Shown here: positions 16,684 through 25,289 of the stretch, one piece after another | Layout: each line of letters starts with the position of its first letter | Position numbering within the stretch: the first letter of the stretch is position 1 | Assembly (NCBI GenBank): GCA_040754075.1 | Contig: JBFMDH010000044.1 | Location: 1 to 53,133, forward strand | Direction: 5' to 3' | Origin: Acidobacteriota bacterium | Lineage (GTDB): Bacteria > Acidobacteriota > Blastocatellia > UBA7656 | DNA length: 53,133 nt | Translations under genes and position numbers: made by a program | The notes under the pieces: generated by a model | Told to the model about the DNA's origin: nothing | The model's input: the letters and a program-made list of their open reading frames with translations, nothing else | The model's database searches: none

Positions 16684-17442
16684 ATGAAAATCACTTTCCT
16701 CGGCACAGGCACATCGGTTGGCATCCCCAGCATCGGGTGCGATTGCGATACTTGCCTGTCCGATGATGGGCGAGATAAAAGATTGCGGGCATCGATTTTG
16801 ATTGAACACCACGAATACAAAATTGTCGTGGATACTTCGACCGATTTTCGTTATCAAGCTTTGAGAATCGGGTTGAAGCGGTTGGACGCGGTTTTATTTA
16901 CCCACGCCCATGCCGATCATTGTTTTGGCTTGGACGATACGCGCCCGTTGATGTTTCGCAATAAAACTGCGATTCCGGTTTACGCGACGGCAGTAACCTG
17001 GGAAGGCTTGCGCCGGGTTTATGCTTATGCCTTTCAACCCTCGCTTTCCGGGGTGCCACAAATTATTCCGCACCTCATCGAAAAGCCGTTCCCTCTATGC
17101 GGACTCGATATTTTGCCGCTCACCGTGATGCATGGCGATTTGCCGGTCACCGCATTTCGCATCGGCGGGTTTGCCTATGTCACCGATTGCAATGTGATTC
17201 CCGATGAAACCTTAGCTGAATTGCGTGGACTGGATATGCTGGTGATTGACGCTTTGCGTTTCAAAAAACATCCGACGCATATGACCCTTGATGAGGCGCT
17301 TGATTACATCAAATTTTTAAAACCGCACAAGGCATTGCTAACGCATATCTCGCACGATATTAAGCATCAGGAGACCAGCGGACATTTGCCTGAACATGTG
17401 GAAATTGCTTATGACGGATTAGAGGTTGAACTGAACGGATGA
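16684..17442 (+). CDS. MBL-fold hydrolase, PhnP-like cyclic phosphodiesterase
   Basis: This 252-residue protein has an N-terminal FLGTGTSVGIPSIGCDCDTC, the metal motif HAHADHCFGLDD (about 76-87), a further histidine in MHGDLPVTAFRIGGFAYVTD and a C-terminal LLTHISHDI. It resembles PhnP/YycJ-like phosphodiesterases acting on cyclic phosphates such as phosphoribosyl 1,2-cyclic phosphate. There are no other phn genes nearby, so the in vivo substrate is open. No Shine-Dalgarno is visible because the palindrome arm fills the leader up to the ATG. Its end overlaps ribF by four bases (ATGA). Confidence 0.85.
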   Translation: MKITFLGTGTSVGIPSIGCDCDTCLSDDGRDKRLRASILIEHHEYKIVVDTSTDFRYQALRIGLKRLDAVLFTHAHADHCFGLDDTRPLMFRNKTAIPVYATAVTWEGLRRVYAYAFQPSLSGVPQIIPHLIEKPFPLCGLDILPLTVMHGDLPVTAFRIGGFAYVTDCNVIPDETLAELRGLDMLVIDALRFKKHPTHMTLDEALDYIKFLKPHKALLTHISHDIKHQETSGHLPEHVEIAYDGLEVELNG

Positions 17443-18395
17443 TTATTTGTCGAGATATAAATTCCTGTGAGTTGCGCACCCCGACGATTTTAACCTTCGG
17501 GGTATTCGATGGGTTGCACCTTGCTCATCAAGCGATTATGCAAAAGGTTGTCGAACGCGCCAAAGCCACTGGGTTTGCGGCAACCGTTGTCACCTTTGAT
17601 CCGCATCCGCGCGCCTTGCTGCACCCTGAAAGCGCGCCGCCTATGCTTCATACCTTTGAACAAAAGATGGAAGGCTTGGAGCGACTCGGCATTGACCAGA
17701 CCTGCGTGTTGCATTTTACGAAAGAGTTTGCCAGTCAACGCGCCGAGGATTTTTTAACTGAACTGATTTTCGGAAAACTCAATGCGCAAGAGGTCTACCT
17801 GGGCGAAGGCTTTGCCTTTGGTTACAAACGACAGGGAAATTTTCAGTTATTGAAAGCGGTTGCTGAACGGTTAAATCGTCGTGCCGAAGAGGTGCCGGAA
17901 ATTTTATTGCGCGGCAAACGTGTGAGTTCGACGGCAATCAGAAATCTGCTGAGAGCCGGGCACATAAACTTAGCGCGGCGGATGCTTGGTCGCCCTTACG
18001 GAGTTGAAAGCCGCGTGGTCGAAGGCAGCAAAATCGGCAAGGCAAAACTGCATTATGCGACGGCGAATTTGAAACCCCATAATGCGGTGTTGCCCGTAAA
18101 CGGCGTTTATGTGACGCTGACGTTGATTGAAGGCGAGTGGCATCGTTCAATTACCAATGTCGGTGTGCGCCCGACGGTGAGCAATGACAATCAAGTAACT
18201 GTTGAGTCCCACATTATGAATTTCGATGGCGAGTTATACGGTGAAAAAATCCGTGTGCGCTTTTTGCATCGGTTGAGAGGCGAAAAAAAATTCGCTTCGC
18301 TTGATGAGTTGAAAGGGCAAATCGACCGCGATTACCAACGCGCCGTCCGCTATTTTGAACGTGTCGTGGTGAAACGCAATTTTGCGTTCCTGTGA
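17439..18395 (+). CDS. ribF: bifunctional riboflavin kinase / FAD synthetase
   Basis: The 318 residues match RibF. The N-terminal adenylyltransferase shows LTFGVFDGLHLAHQ (HIGH-like), VVTFDPHPR, GEGFAFGYKRQGNFQLL and SSTAIRNLLRAGH. The C-terminal flavokinase shows the GRPYGVESRVVEGSKIG loop, LPVNGVYV, ITNVGVRPTV and the closing LHRLRGEKKFASLDELKGQI. It phosphorylates riboflavin to FMN and adenylates FMN to FAD, which the CoxM subunit also needs. It overlaps the PhnP-like gene by ATGA, so translation is probably coupled. Confidence 0.95.
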   Translation: MIICRDINSCELRTPTILTFGVFDGLHLAHQAIMQKVVERAKATGFAATVVTFDPHPRALLHPESAPPMLHTFEQKMEGLERLGIDQTCVLHFTKEFASQRAEDFLTELIFGKLNAQEVYLGEGFAFGYKRQGNFQLLKAVAERLNRRAEEVPEILLRGKRVSSTAIRNLLRAGHINLARRMLGRPYGVESRVVEGSKIGKAKLHYATANLKPHNAVLPVNGVYVTLTLIEGEWHRSITNVGVRPTVSNDNQVTVESHIMNFDGELYGEKIRVRFLHRLRGEKKFASLDELKGQIDRDYQRAVRYFERVVVKRNFAFL

Positions 18396-18478
18396 TATTT
18401 TCCAATCCGGTTTTCAGGAACAAACAGATTGCCCGTCAATGATTGACTCTGCTGCGCATAACTTCATATCATCCAGCT

Positions 18479-18766
18479 ATGAGTAATCAAGTAATCATCG
18501 AAGATTTGCCATTGACGCCGGAGATGGCAGAAAAGTTCGAGAAAGCGAAACGCAATGTAAAATGGTTCAACGACCATGCTATGGAACTCGAAGTTTTCAA
18601 GCGTTATCGCGGCAAGTATGTTGCGTCGTCGGGCGGCGAGCTGTTTGTTGCCGACACTGCCGAAGAGGTTCGACGGCTTGCCCATGATAAATATCCTGAC
18701 GATTTACCGCATATTCGTTACATCCCGAAAGAAAAGTTGAGCCGAATCTATGCGTGTCAACGGTGA
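18479..18766 (+). CDS. DUF5678-like small protein
   Basis: This 95-residue protein has a helical first half (EMAEKFEKAKRNVKWFNDHAMELEVFKRY) and then a DUF5678-type core, RGKYVASSGGELFVADTAEEVRRLAHDKYPDDLPHIRYIP. ATG 18479 is used; an upstream in-frame ATG adds twelve residues without support. It overlaps the following retropepsin-like gene by 17 bases, so the two form a translationally linked pair. Function unknown. Confidence 0.75.
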   Translation: MSNQVIIEDLPLTPEMAEKFEKAKRNVKWFNDHAMELEVFKRYRGKYVASSGGELFVADTAEEVRRLAHDKYPDDLPHIRYIPKEKLSRIYACQR

Positions 18767-19193
18767 ATGGTTGCTTTGTGACGATGGCATAATCCGACCA
18801 AGCGTTTCGGGTTTGGTACAGGCATCAAACGGAGAATGGATTGAAATCACCTTCCTACTGGATTGTGGAGCAGATAGAACTGTCTTGAGCGCCGATTTTC
18901 TCAGCTTGTTACATGGGTTGGCGAGTTCTGACGAAGAACAGTTTTATCTGGCGGGTGTCGGCGGAACCGTGGGTTCGATTACCGTCGCTACTTCCGTCGG
19001 CTTAGTCAGAGATGACGGGCGCGTCGCGCAGGTGCGCGGACACTTCGGAGTTTTTACGGAAAGCGAGAGCGGCGAGTTGTCTGTGCTTGGACGCGATGTG
19101 ACCAATAATTTCGGGGTAATTTATGATTATCCCAATCAAACGGTCGCGTTACTCGCCCCGCCACATTTTTATGAGACTAAAATTCAAGATTGA
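18750..19193 (+). CDS. retropepsin-like aspartic protease domain protein
   Basis: This 147-residue protein has the retropepsin-like motif FLLDCGADRTVLS (the family's D-[TS]-G-A reads D-C-G-A here), a glycine-rich flap-like loop (LAGVGGTVGS), and the second hydrophobic-hydrophobic-Gly pattern SVLGRDVTNNFGVIYDYPNQTV. Single-domain retropepsin-like proteins would act as dimers. Cys in place of Thr/Ser after the catalytic Asp is unusual, so activity is uncertain. It is encoded in overlap with the DUF5678-like gene, and the two probably work together. No signal peptide. Confidence 0.75.
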   Translation: MRVNGEWLLCDDGIIRPSVSGLVQASNGEWIEITFLLDCGADRTVLSADFLSLLHGLASSDEEQFYLAGVGGTVGSITVATSVGLVRDDGRVAQVRGHFGVFTESESGELSVLGRDVTNNFGVIYDYPNQTVALLAPPHFYETKIQD

Positions 19194-19255
19194 TGCCTGA
19201 GTTTGAAGGCGTTGCGGTGAAAAGCAGATTTGAGTTTCTTTGATTAGGATATTGA

Positions 19256-19363
19256 ATGGACACTTTTTCGGCAGCGATGATGTTACTTTTGAGTATGCGC
19301 CCGATTGGCAACGTGCCGATATTTCTCGATGGCGTCGGAAACTATCTCAGCGGAAAAATGTAG
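19256..19363 (+). pseudogene. probable MarC/YhgN-family N-terminal stump
   Basis: A 35-codon frame starts at ATG 19256 and reads SAAMMLLLSMRPIGNVPIFL. This resembles the first helix and the DPxGNxPIF loop of MarC/YhgN membrane proteins, with Asp changed to Arg. It then departs from the family and stops at TAG 19361. I take it as a fragment left by a deletion; the alternative is a chance frame. It fills most of the gap before the cupin gene. Confidence 0.4.
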
Positions 19364-19370
19364 GAGTCAT

Positions 19371-19736
19371 ATGAAGGCAATCAATCTCGAACAAAAATAC
19401 ACAAAATTCACCGACCACTGGTCGCCGAAAATCATCGGTGAAATGAACGGACAATACATCAAACTCGCGAAAGTGCAGGGCGAATTCGTCTGGCACACGC
19501 ACGAAAATGAAGATGAATTCTTTCTCGTCGTCAAAGGCAAATTGACAATCAAAATGCATGATGGCGATGTTGAATTAAAGCCCGGTGAAATGTTTGTCGT
19601 CCCCAAAGGTGTTGAACATTGTCCGGTTGCCCAAGAAGAAACTCACATCATGTTGATTGAACCACAAGCCACAACTCACACCGGCGATGTCGAAAGCGCC
19701 TTGACTGTGGCAATCGAAGCGCAGGATTGGATTTAA
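19371..19736 (+). CDS. cupin domain protein
   Basis: The 121-residue single-cupin protein carries both cupin motifs. Motif 1 is WHTHENEDEFFLVVKGKLTI, with metal ligands His, His and Glu; motif 2 is PGEMFVVPKGVEHCP, with the third His. The fold suits a small metalloenzyme or sugar/metabolite-binding protein; no specific substrate can be named. ATG 19371 has TAGGAG just upstream. The longer frame starting at 19305 overlaps the MarC-like stump and is not supported. Confidence 0.88.
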   Translation: MKAINLEQKYTKFTDHWSPKIIGEMNGQYIKLAKVQGEFVWHTHENEDEFFLVVKGKLTIKMHDGDVELKPGEMFVVPKGVEHCPVAQEETHIMLIEPQATTHTGDVESALTVAIEAQDWI

Positions 19737-19808
19737 TTCAGGTGAGAGGGATGGAATATCGGGTTTCAAGGATTGCCTCACCTGATGATATGAAAATGAA
19801 AAGCGCTA

Positions 19809-19882
19809 TTCACCGCAGAGAACGTAGAGAATGCGCAGCGATGCTTCAAACTTTGGGTAATCTCTGTGTCCTCTGCGGTGAA
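19809..19882. repeat. palindrome E with 9-base units
   Basis: TTCACCGCAGAGAACGTAGAGA (19809-19830) is matched at 19861-19882 by its near reverse complement: 22 positions, three mismatches, 30-base loop. The left side continues as roughly 9-base units, GCAGAGAAC GTAGAGAAT GCGCAGCGA. It lies in the gap between the cupin and SDR genes, both on the plus strand. Confidence 0.8.
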
Positions 19883-19987
19883 AAATATTTAAAGTAAGAT
19901 TTCTTCTGCTGAGGTAGAACTTCTTTTGCCATTCCTTGAGCAAGTATTTCTGGTAATCATAGATTCTTAACAGGAGATAAAAACGCA

Positions 19988-20839
19988 ATGTTTCAAACCG
20001 ATTTATTGAAAGACAAAGTCATCATCATCACAGGCGGCGGCACCGGGCTTGGTCGCGCAATGGGCGAACGCTTCCTCGAACTCAGCGCGAAGGTGGTTAT
20101 TGCCAGTCGCCGTCTTGAACTTTTAGAAAACGCAGCAAAAGCGATGCAGGAAGCTAAAGGCGGCGAAGTTTTACCGCTTGCCTGTGATGTCCGCGATTAC
20201 CCCCAAATCGAACAGATGATCGAACGCGCCTGGCAGCATTTCGGCAAAGTCGATGTATTGATTAACAATGCCGCAGGCAATTTCGCTTCGCCTACCGAAC
20301 GGCTTTCACATCGCGCCGTAGATGCTGTGCTTGGCATAGTGCTTCACGGCTCATTTTATTGCTCGCTGGCGATGGGGAAAAAATGGATTGCTGAAAAACA
20401 CCAAGGCACCATGCTCAACATTCTCGCGACCTATGCGTGGACGGGTTCGGCTTATGTGGTGCCGTCAGCAGTTGCCAAAGCTGGGGTGATGGCGCTGACG
20501 CAATCGCTCGCGGTTGAATGGGCGAAATACGGCATGCGGGTGAATGGCATCGCGCCGGGACCTTTCCCCACAGAAGGCGCGCAAAAAGGATTGACACTTT
20601 CGGGCGATTTCAGCACACATATCACCGAGCGTAATCCAATGAAGCGGGTCGGCAAACTTGAAGAACTGGCGAACCTCGCGGCTTATCTGATTTCCGATTA
20701 TTCGGAATATATCAACGGCGATGTAGTGACCATTGATGGCGGCGAATGGTTAGCCGGCGCGGGCGAATTCAGCGCCTTGGAAAAACTCACGTCGGAAGAT
20801 TGGGACAGATTGGAAGCGCAGGCGCGCAGTCGAAAATAA
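19988..20839 (+). CDS. short-chain dehydrogenase, 2,4-dienoyl-CoA reductase type
   Basis: This 283-residue SDR has the nucleotide motif GGGTGLGRAMG (about 16-26), NNAAGNF and the AKAGVMALTQSLAVEW helix. The region around ATYAWTGSAYVVPSAVAKAG resembles the 2,4-dienoyl-CoA reductase (DECR/FadH2-like) subfamily, in which the usual YxxxK is altered. It most likely reduces unsaturated acyl-CoA with NADPH in fatty-acid degradation. No other beta-oxidation gene is adjacent. Start ATG follows AGGAGATAAAAACGCA. Confidence 0.85.
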   Translation: MFQTDLLKDKVIIITGGGTGLGRAMGERFLELSAKVVIASRRLELLENAAKAMQEAKGGEVLPLACDVRDYPQIEQMIERAWQHFGKVDVLINNAAGNFASPTERLSHRAVDAVLGIVLHGSFYCSLAMGKKWIAEKHQGTMLNILATYAWTGSAYVVPSAVAKAGVMALTQSLAVEWAKYGMRVNGIAPGPFPTEGAQKGLTLSGDFSTHITERNPMKRVGKLEELANLAAYLISDYSEYINGDVVTIDGGEWLAGAGEFSALEKLTSEDWDRLEAQARSRK

Positions 20840-20869
20840 TTTGCATCTTCAAACCAAAGTAAAAGTCAT

Positions 20870-21631
20870 ATGCGAGCGATAACCCGCGAAATCAGCCCGA
20901 ACATCAAGGATTGCGAACTCACGCATTTCCGGCGTGAAGCGATTGATTTGCCGTTAGCTTACAAACAGCATCGACAATATGAAGACGCCCTGAGAGAACT
21001 CGGCTGTGAAGTGATGGCGCTTGCAGCCGAACCCGATTTCCCCGATTCGGTTTTCGTTGAAGACACCGCTTTAGTATTCGACGAACTGGCGATAATCACG
21101 CGACCGGGAGCGAAGTCGCGAAGACCTGAAACCCAATCCATTGCTAAGGCAATAGAACCATTTCGTAAACTCCAGTTTATCAAGTCCCCGGCAACCCTTG
21201 ATGGCGGCGATGTGTTGACCATTGATAAACAGATTTTCATCGGACGCTCAAGTCGCACAGATACACTCGCGATTGAACAGGCGCGGACGATTCTCGCGCC
21301 GTTCGGATACGATGTGCGCAGCGTAGAGGTTAAACATTGCCTGCACCTGAAATCGGCGGTTTCACGGTTGGCGAAAAACACCCTGCTCATCAATGCCAGT
21401 TTCGTTGACCGGGCGGCTTTTGCAGGCTTCGATTTTATTGAGGTTGATGAGCGCGAACCGTTCGCAGCGAACGCTTTGTTGATTCAGGACACGGTTATCT
21501 ATCCCGCAGATTTCCCGAAAACCCGGATGAAAATCGAAGCTGCCGGTGTACAGGTAGAAGTGGTTGAGATGTCGGAACTCATCAAAGCCGAAGGCGCGGT
21601 CACTTGTTGCAGCCTGATTTTCAGGCGATAA
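20870..21631 (+). CDS. DDAH/amidinotransferase superfamily hydrolase
   Basis: This 253-residue guanidino-group-modifying enzyme of the dimethylarginine dimethylaminohydrolase type shows FVEDTALVFDELAIITRPG (substrate acid E/D), LDGGDVLTIDKQIFIG, the catalytic-His strand VKHCLHLKSAV, and the C-terminal nucleophile in GAVTCCSLIF. The pattern fits hydrolysis of N-methylated arginines to citrulline and methylamines, although citrullinases of this superfamily look alike. It is 30 bases after the SDR gene and 12 before a methyltransferase-like gene. Confidence 0.88.
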   Translation: MRAITREISPNIKDCELTHFRREAIDLPLAYKQHRQYEDALRELGCEVMALAAEPDFPDSVFVEDTALVFDELAIITRPGAKSRRPETQSIAKAIEPFRKLQFIKSPATLDGGDVLTIDKQIFIGRSSRTDTLAIEQARTILAPFGYDVRSVEVKHCLHLKSAVSRLAKNTLLINASFVDRAAFAGFDFIEVDEREPFAANALLIQDTVIYPADFPKTRMKIEAAGVQVEVVEMSELIKAEGAVTCCSLIFRR

Positions 21632-21643
21632 AGGACACACGCG

Positions 21644-22120
21644 ATGCTTTATTTGAAGTCGCTGTTTTTCACCATTATTGCGCCCGGTAGTCTCACGCTG
21701 CTGATTCCGTTCTTCATTTTGCGTTCACGCGCCAATCTTTTTCCGGCGGTCTGGAACGGCTTCAATTATGTTGGCATTTTAATCATGGTTACTGGCATCA
21801 CTATTTATTTCTGGTGTGTCGGGGAATTTATTTCAAGCGGGAAGGGAACTCCCGCGCCATATGACCCGCCAAAATATTTAGTGGCGCAGGGACTCTATCA
21901 ATACTCACGCAACCCGATGTATGTCGGAGTATCGAGCATCATTCTGGGTGAAGCCGTCTTCTTTAAATCCGTGTGGATGATTATGTATATCCTGGTCGTC
22001 CTCCTGGCTTTTCATTTGCGAATCATTTATTACGAAGAACCTACGCTCAAAAAACTATTTGGCGCATCATTCGATGAGTATTGTCGGCGAGTGCCGAGAT
22101 GGATTGGTTTAACGAAATAG
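21644..22120 (+). CDS. isoprenylcysteine carboxyl methyltransferase-like membrane protein
   Basis: This 158-residue polytopic membrane protein has three or four helices (from about residue 5, 38 and 108) and the conserved C-terminal ICMT/PEMT motif: GLYQYSRNPMYVGVSSIILGEAVF, then EEPTLKKLFGASFDEYCRRVPRW. Bacterial members methylate small molecules or lipids with S-adenosylmethionine; the substrate is unknown. It follows the DDAH-like gene by 12 bases and probably belongs to its transcript. Confidence 0.85.
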   Translation: MLYLKSLFFTIIAPGSLTLLIPFFILRSRANLFPAVWNGFNYVGILIMVTGITIYFWCVGEFISSGKGTPAPYDPPKYLVAQGLYQYSRNPMYVGVSSIILGEAVFFKSVWMIMYILVVLLAFHLRIIYYEEPTLKKLFGASFDEYCRRVPRWIGLTK

Positions 22121-22185
22121 TTTTATTCCTGCAAAAAGCCTGAAAATCGCAACGCATCCGCCATTTTCTACGGTTATCGAAAAAA

Positions 22186-23904
22186 ATGGGCGATCACAAT
22201 TCGGAAAGACATTCAAATATTAAAAAGTATTTCGGAAATTGGTTGCGACAAAATGGAATTGTCGTTGGCATCTATCTTCTGGCAACCATATTGACCGATG
22301 CATTTTTCATGGGCGACACCATCGATTATGCCTATTCGGCGATAACCGGAATCGAATTCTGGGAATTCGGACATCTGCTGTGGCGACCGATGGGATGGGC
22401 GCTCTTCCAAATTTTTCATCCCGTAACGGAAAAGTTAGTTGGGGCAAATCCCCGAACCGAAATCACTTTGTTATTCATCGTCGTGAATTGGCTTGCGGGT
22501 CTTACCGGCGTCTTGCTGCTGCGGGCGTTTCTGTACCGCTTTATCAAGCAAACCTGGGTCATCAATTTGACGACGATTGCCTTTATTTTTTCTCAGGCGT
22601 TTTTGAATTACTCGCAAAGCGGCAGTTCATATGTTCCGGGACTCACGATGCTGATACTCGGGTTTTATTTAATGACCGCAGATTATCCCGATTATGGTTG
22701 GCAACCGGCGCTGGGCGCGGGCGTGGCGCTTGCGCTGGCGTTTTGTTTCTGGGGTATTTATTTGTGGGGAATCCCGGCTGCTTTGCTTTCACCACTCATT
22801 CTTTTTGAATTCAATAAACGAACGCTGCGTTTCGTTTTAATCGCCGCAGTGAGCTGTGCATTGGCTACGGCATTGATTTATTTGAGCGTTCTCTGGCATC
22901 TTGGCATCACCAATGTCGAAGGCGCAAAAAACTGGGTGAGCGCGTCATCACAGTTGATGAAGGTCACCAGCCTTTCGCGTGTGGCGTTCGGCATTCCGCG
23001 TTCCCTCATCAATCTCGGCAACGATGGCATTTTATTCAAACGATTTTTATTGAAAGACCCGTTTAACCCGGTAAGCGTTAGCGACCTGTTTTTTCACAGC
23101 CTCTGGAAATTATTGTTTTTTTATGGAGCGATTTTTTTGGTCGTCATTACTTTAATTCGCTCGAGAACCGGCAGGCGGGTATTGGCTTTACTGGCAATCA
23201 ATACGCTCACGATTGGGGCGTTTGCGATGTTTGTGGATGGCTCGGCGGTTGAACGATACTTTCCGCTTTACCCTACCCTGTTTCTTGCCATTGGTTTCGC
23301 GCTTGCAACCGAACAGCTCAAACGTCCGGTGAAATTTTTCATTCTTGGCTTTGTTATTTTTATGATTGCGGTGAATTATGGCGCGATGGCGAACTGGCAG
23401 TTGAATGCCAGACAGGATGCGGCGGCAAAACGCCTCAGCCCATTATTAAAAGACTCGTCAACCCCGCCGTTGATCTTCACGGTTAATCAACAGGATGAGT
23501 TGGTCAATTTCAGCCGCAGTTTTCCATTTCACTCATTGAACCAATCGGCGAATCTAAATGTTCGTCCGTTGCTTTTCATCAACATGACACAGGTTGACCG
23601 GTGGCGCGAAGAATTTGCTGAAGGGGCGTTGGAAACCTGGAAGCAAAACGGTGAAGCCTGGATTTCGATGCGGGCGCTTCAAGAGCAACCGGTGAGTGAA
23701 TGGAACTGGGTTGAAGGCGAAGATAAACGCATTGATTGGCGCGCTATTCCGAAATTTATTTCACAGTTTGAACTCGGGCAAACGGCGGGCGGCGATGATG
23801 GTTTCATCAAGCTGGAAAATTCAACCGCGAACCAGGCAAAGTTACAGTCTTTCATCCCTTCAAAATCTGAGAAACCGGAAATCGGGTTGCTGCCCTCGCA
23901 ATGA
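22186..23904 (+). CDS. polytopic membrane protein, possibly GT-C glycosyltransferase-like
   Basis: The 572-residue protein has about ten hydrophobic segments between residues 25 and 400, followed by a soluble region of about 170 residues. The first extracytoplasmic loop (FFMGDTIDYAYSAITG and FGHLLWRPMG) carries acidic residues in the position typical of GT-C/ArnT-PMT glycosyltransferases. The overall resemblance is weak and I do not recognise a named family. It is on the same strand as its neighbours, 65 bases after the methyltransferase-like gene. Expressed protein is likely; function is open. Confidence 0.7.
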   Translation: MGDHNSERHSNIKKYFGNWLRQNGIVVGIYLLATILTDAFFMGDTIDYAYSAITGIEFWEFGHLLWRPMGWALFQIFHPVTEKLVGANPRTEITLLFIVVNWLAGLTGVLLLRAFLYRFIKQTWVINLTTIAFIFSQAFLNYSQSGSSYVPGLTMLILGFYLMTADYPDYGWQPALGAGVALALAFCFWGIYLWGIPAALLSPLILFEFNKRTLRFVLIAAVSCALATALIYLSVLWHLGITNVEGAKNWVSASSQLMKVTSLSRVAFGIPRSLINLGNDGILFKRFLLKDPFNPVSVSDLFFHSLWKLLFFYGAIFLVVITLIRSRTGRRVLALLAINTLTIGAFAMFVDGSAVERYFPLYPTLFLAIGFALATEQLKRPVKFFILGFVIFMIAVNYGAMANWQLNARQDAAAKRLSPLLKDSSTPPLIFTVNQQDELVNFSRSFPFHSLNQSANLNVRPLLFINMTQVDRWREEFAEGALETWKQNGEAWISMRALQEQPVSEWNWVEGEDKRIDWRAIPKFISQFELGQTAGGDDGFIKLENSTANQAKLQSFIPSKSEKPEIGLLPSQ

Positions 23905-24033
23905 TGGAAACCCATAATCGGTTTTGAAGGCGTTAATGTCAGGCGCAAAATTGTGGGCATCCTTTTAAAGAAATCCCGGCATTCCGCTTGCCGAATCGCT
24001 TTTGGGTTGTGATAGATTTGTTGGGGTTTATTT

Positions 24034-25200
24034 ATGAGCACAACTCGAATTTCAAAAATCGCCATTGTCATTTTCTTTAGTTTACTTTTACTCACACCGC
24101 AATCGTTTGCCCAACAAAAACCTGAACAGGATTATCTGGTTTATGTGGTATGCGAATCGGCAGACAAAATCGTGCAAATCCGTTTTGGTCCCAAAGGCAT
24201 CAAGATTGAAAAAGAGATTCCGACAGGAATGATGTTTCCCGATATAGATGGGCCACACGGTATCGTCGTGTCACCCGATAAACAGTTCTATTACGTTTCC
24301 ATCGGGCACGGCAGACCTTTTGGTTCGGTTTGGAAATATTCCACCAAAGATGATTCGGTAATTAAACGCATCACGCTTGGTTATTTTCCCGCGACTATGG
24401 ATATTTCACCCAACGGCAATTTTCTTTATGTCGTCAACTTCAACCTGCATGGCGACATGGTTCCCTCTTCGGTTTCAATCGTTGCTACCGAACCCATGTT
24501 GGAAATTAGCCGACTTACGACCTGCACCATGCCGCATGGTTCGCGCATCAATCCGCAAGGCGATAAACAATATTCAGCCTGCATGATGGACGATATGCTG
24601 GTTGAAATTGATATGAACAAATTCACCGTATCACGCCATTTTATGCTCACCAAAGGGAAAGAGATGGGAATGAGCGGCGCGCCCGCCGGGATGGGAACGG
24701 GTCAACATAAACACGATTCGAGCGGGCATGGTTCGGAACCGCCCAAGCCGGGTGACGTCGGTTGTTTGCCGACCTGGGCACAACCCTCTGCGGATGGCAA
24801 ATTCGTTTACGTCGCCTGCAACAAGAGCAGCGAAGTTGTCGAAGTCGATGCCGCGACCTGGAAAGTCACCAGACGATTGCCGGTACGCGATGGCGTTTAT
24901 AATCTGGCAGTAACCAAAGACAATCGTTTAATCACGACCAATAAACGCGACCAGTCGGTATCGATTGTCGATTTGAAAACCGGCAAAGAACTGGCGCGCA
25001 TCCCTACGAAACGTAAAGTCGTTCATGGCGCAGTTGTAACCCCGGACAATCGTTATGCGTTTATCACGGTTGAAGGCATTGGCGCGGAACCCGGCACCGT
25101 CGAGGTGATTGATTTGGAAGCATTGAAAAATGTAGCGACCATTGATGTGCCCGAACAAGCTGCCGGAATTGATTTTTACAAAACCGAACCGGTGCGTTAA
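24034..25200 (+). CDS. secreted YVTN/YncE-type beta-propeller protein with His-rich insert
   Basis: This 388-residue exported protein has a signal peptide (about 1-27, ending PQSFAQ) and repeated propeller blades (GIVVSPDKQFYYVSIGHG, ATMDISPNGNFLYVVN, QPSADGKFVYVACN, NLAVTKDNRLITTN, GAVVTPDNRYAFITVEG), i.e. six or seven YVTN-type units. Between blades lies a histidine/glycine loop (GMGTGQHKHDSSGHGSEP) that could bind metal. Such proteins act as periplasmic binding or scaffold modules. The lipoprotein gene that follows is probably co-expressed. Confidence 0.82.
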   Translation: MSTTRISKIAIVIFFSLLLLTPQSFAQQKPEQDYLVYVVCESADKIVQIRFGPKGIKIEKEIPTGMMFPDIDGPHGIVVSPDKQFYYVSIGHGRPFGSVWKYSTKDDSVIKRITLGYFPATMDISPNGNFLYVVNFNLHGDMVPSSVSIVATEPMLEISRLTTCTMPHGSRINPQGDKQYSACMMDDMLVEIDMNKFTVSRHFMLTKGKEMGMSGAPAGMGTGQHKHDSSGHGSEPPKPGDVGCLPTWAQPSADGKFVYVACNKSSEVVEVDAATWKVTRRLPVRDGVYNLAVTKDNRLITTNKRDQSVSIVDLKTGKELARIPTKRKVVHGAVVTPDNRYAFITVEGIGAEPGTVEVIDLEALKNVATIDVPEQAAGIDFYKTEPVR

Positions 25201-25289
25201 AAATGTCGTTTCTCCTGAAATTCATATTCGAGAAAAAATTTATGTTGAAAAACTGTAATCAAAATTCATCAGTCTCACGAATTCTTTCA

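Noticed and set aside
22239-22808. 189-codon open frame on the plus strand
   Set aside because: It is an out-of-frame shadow of the polytopic membrane protein gene, without domain features or its own ribosome-binding site.
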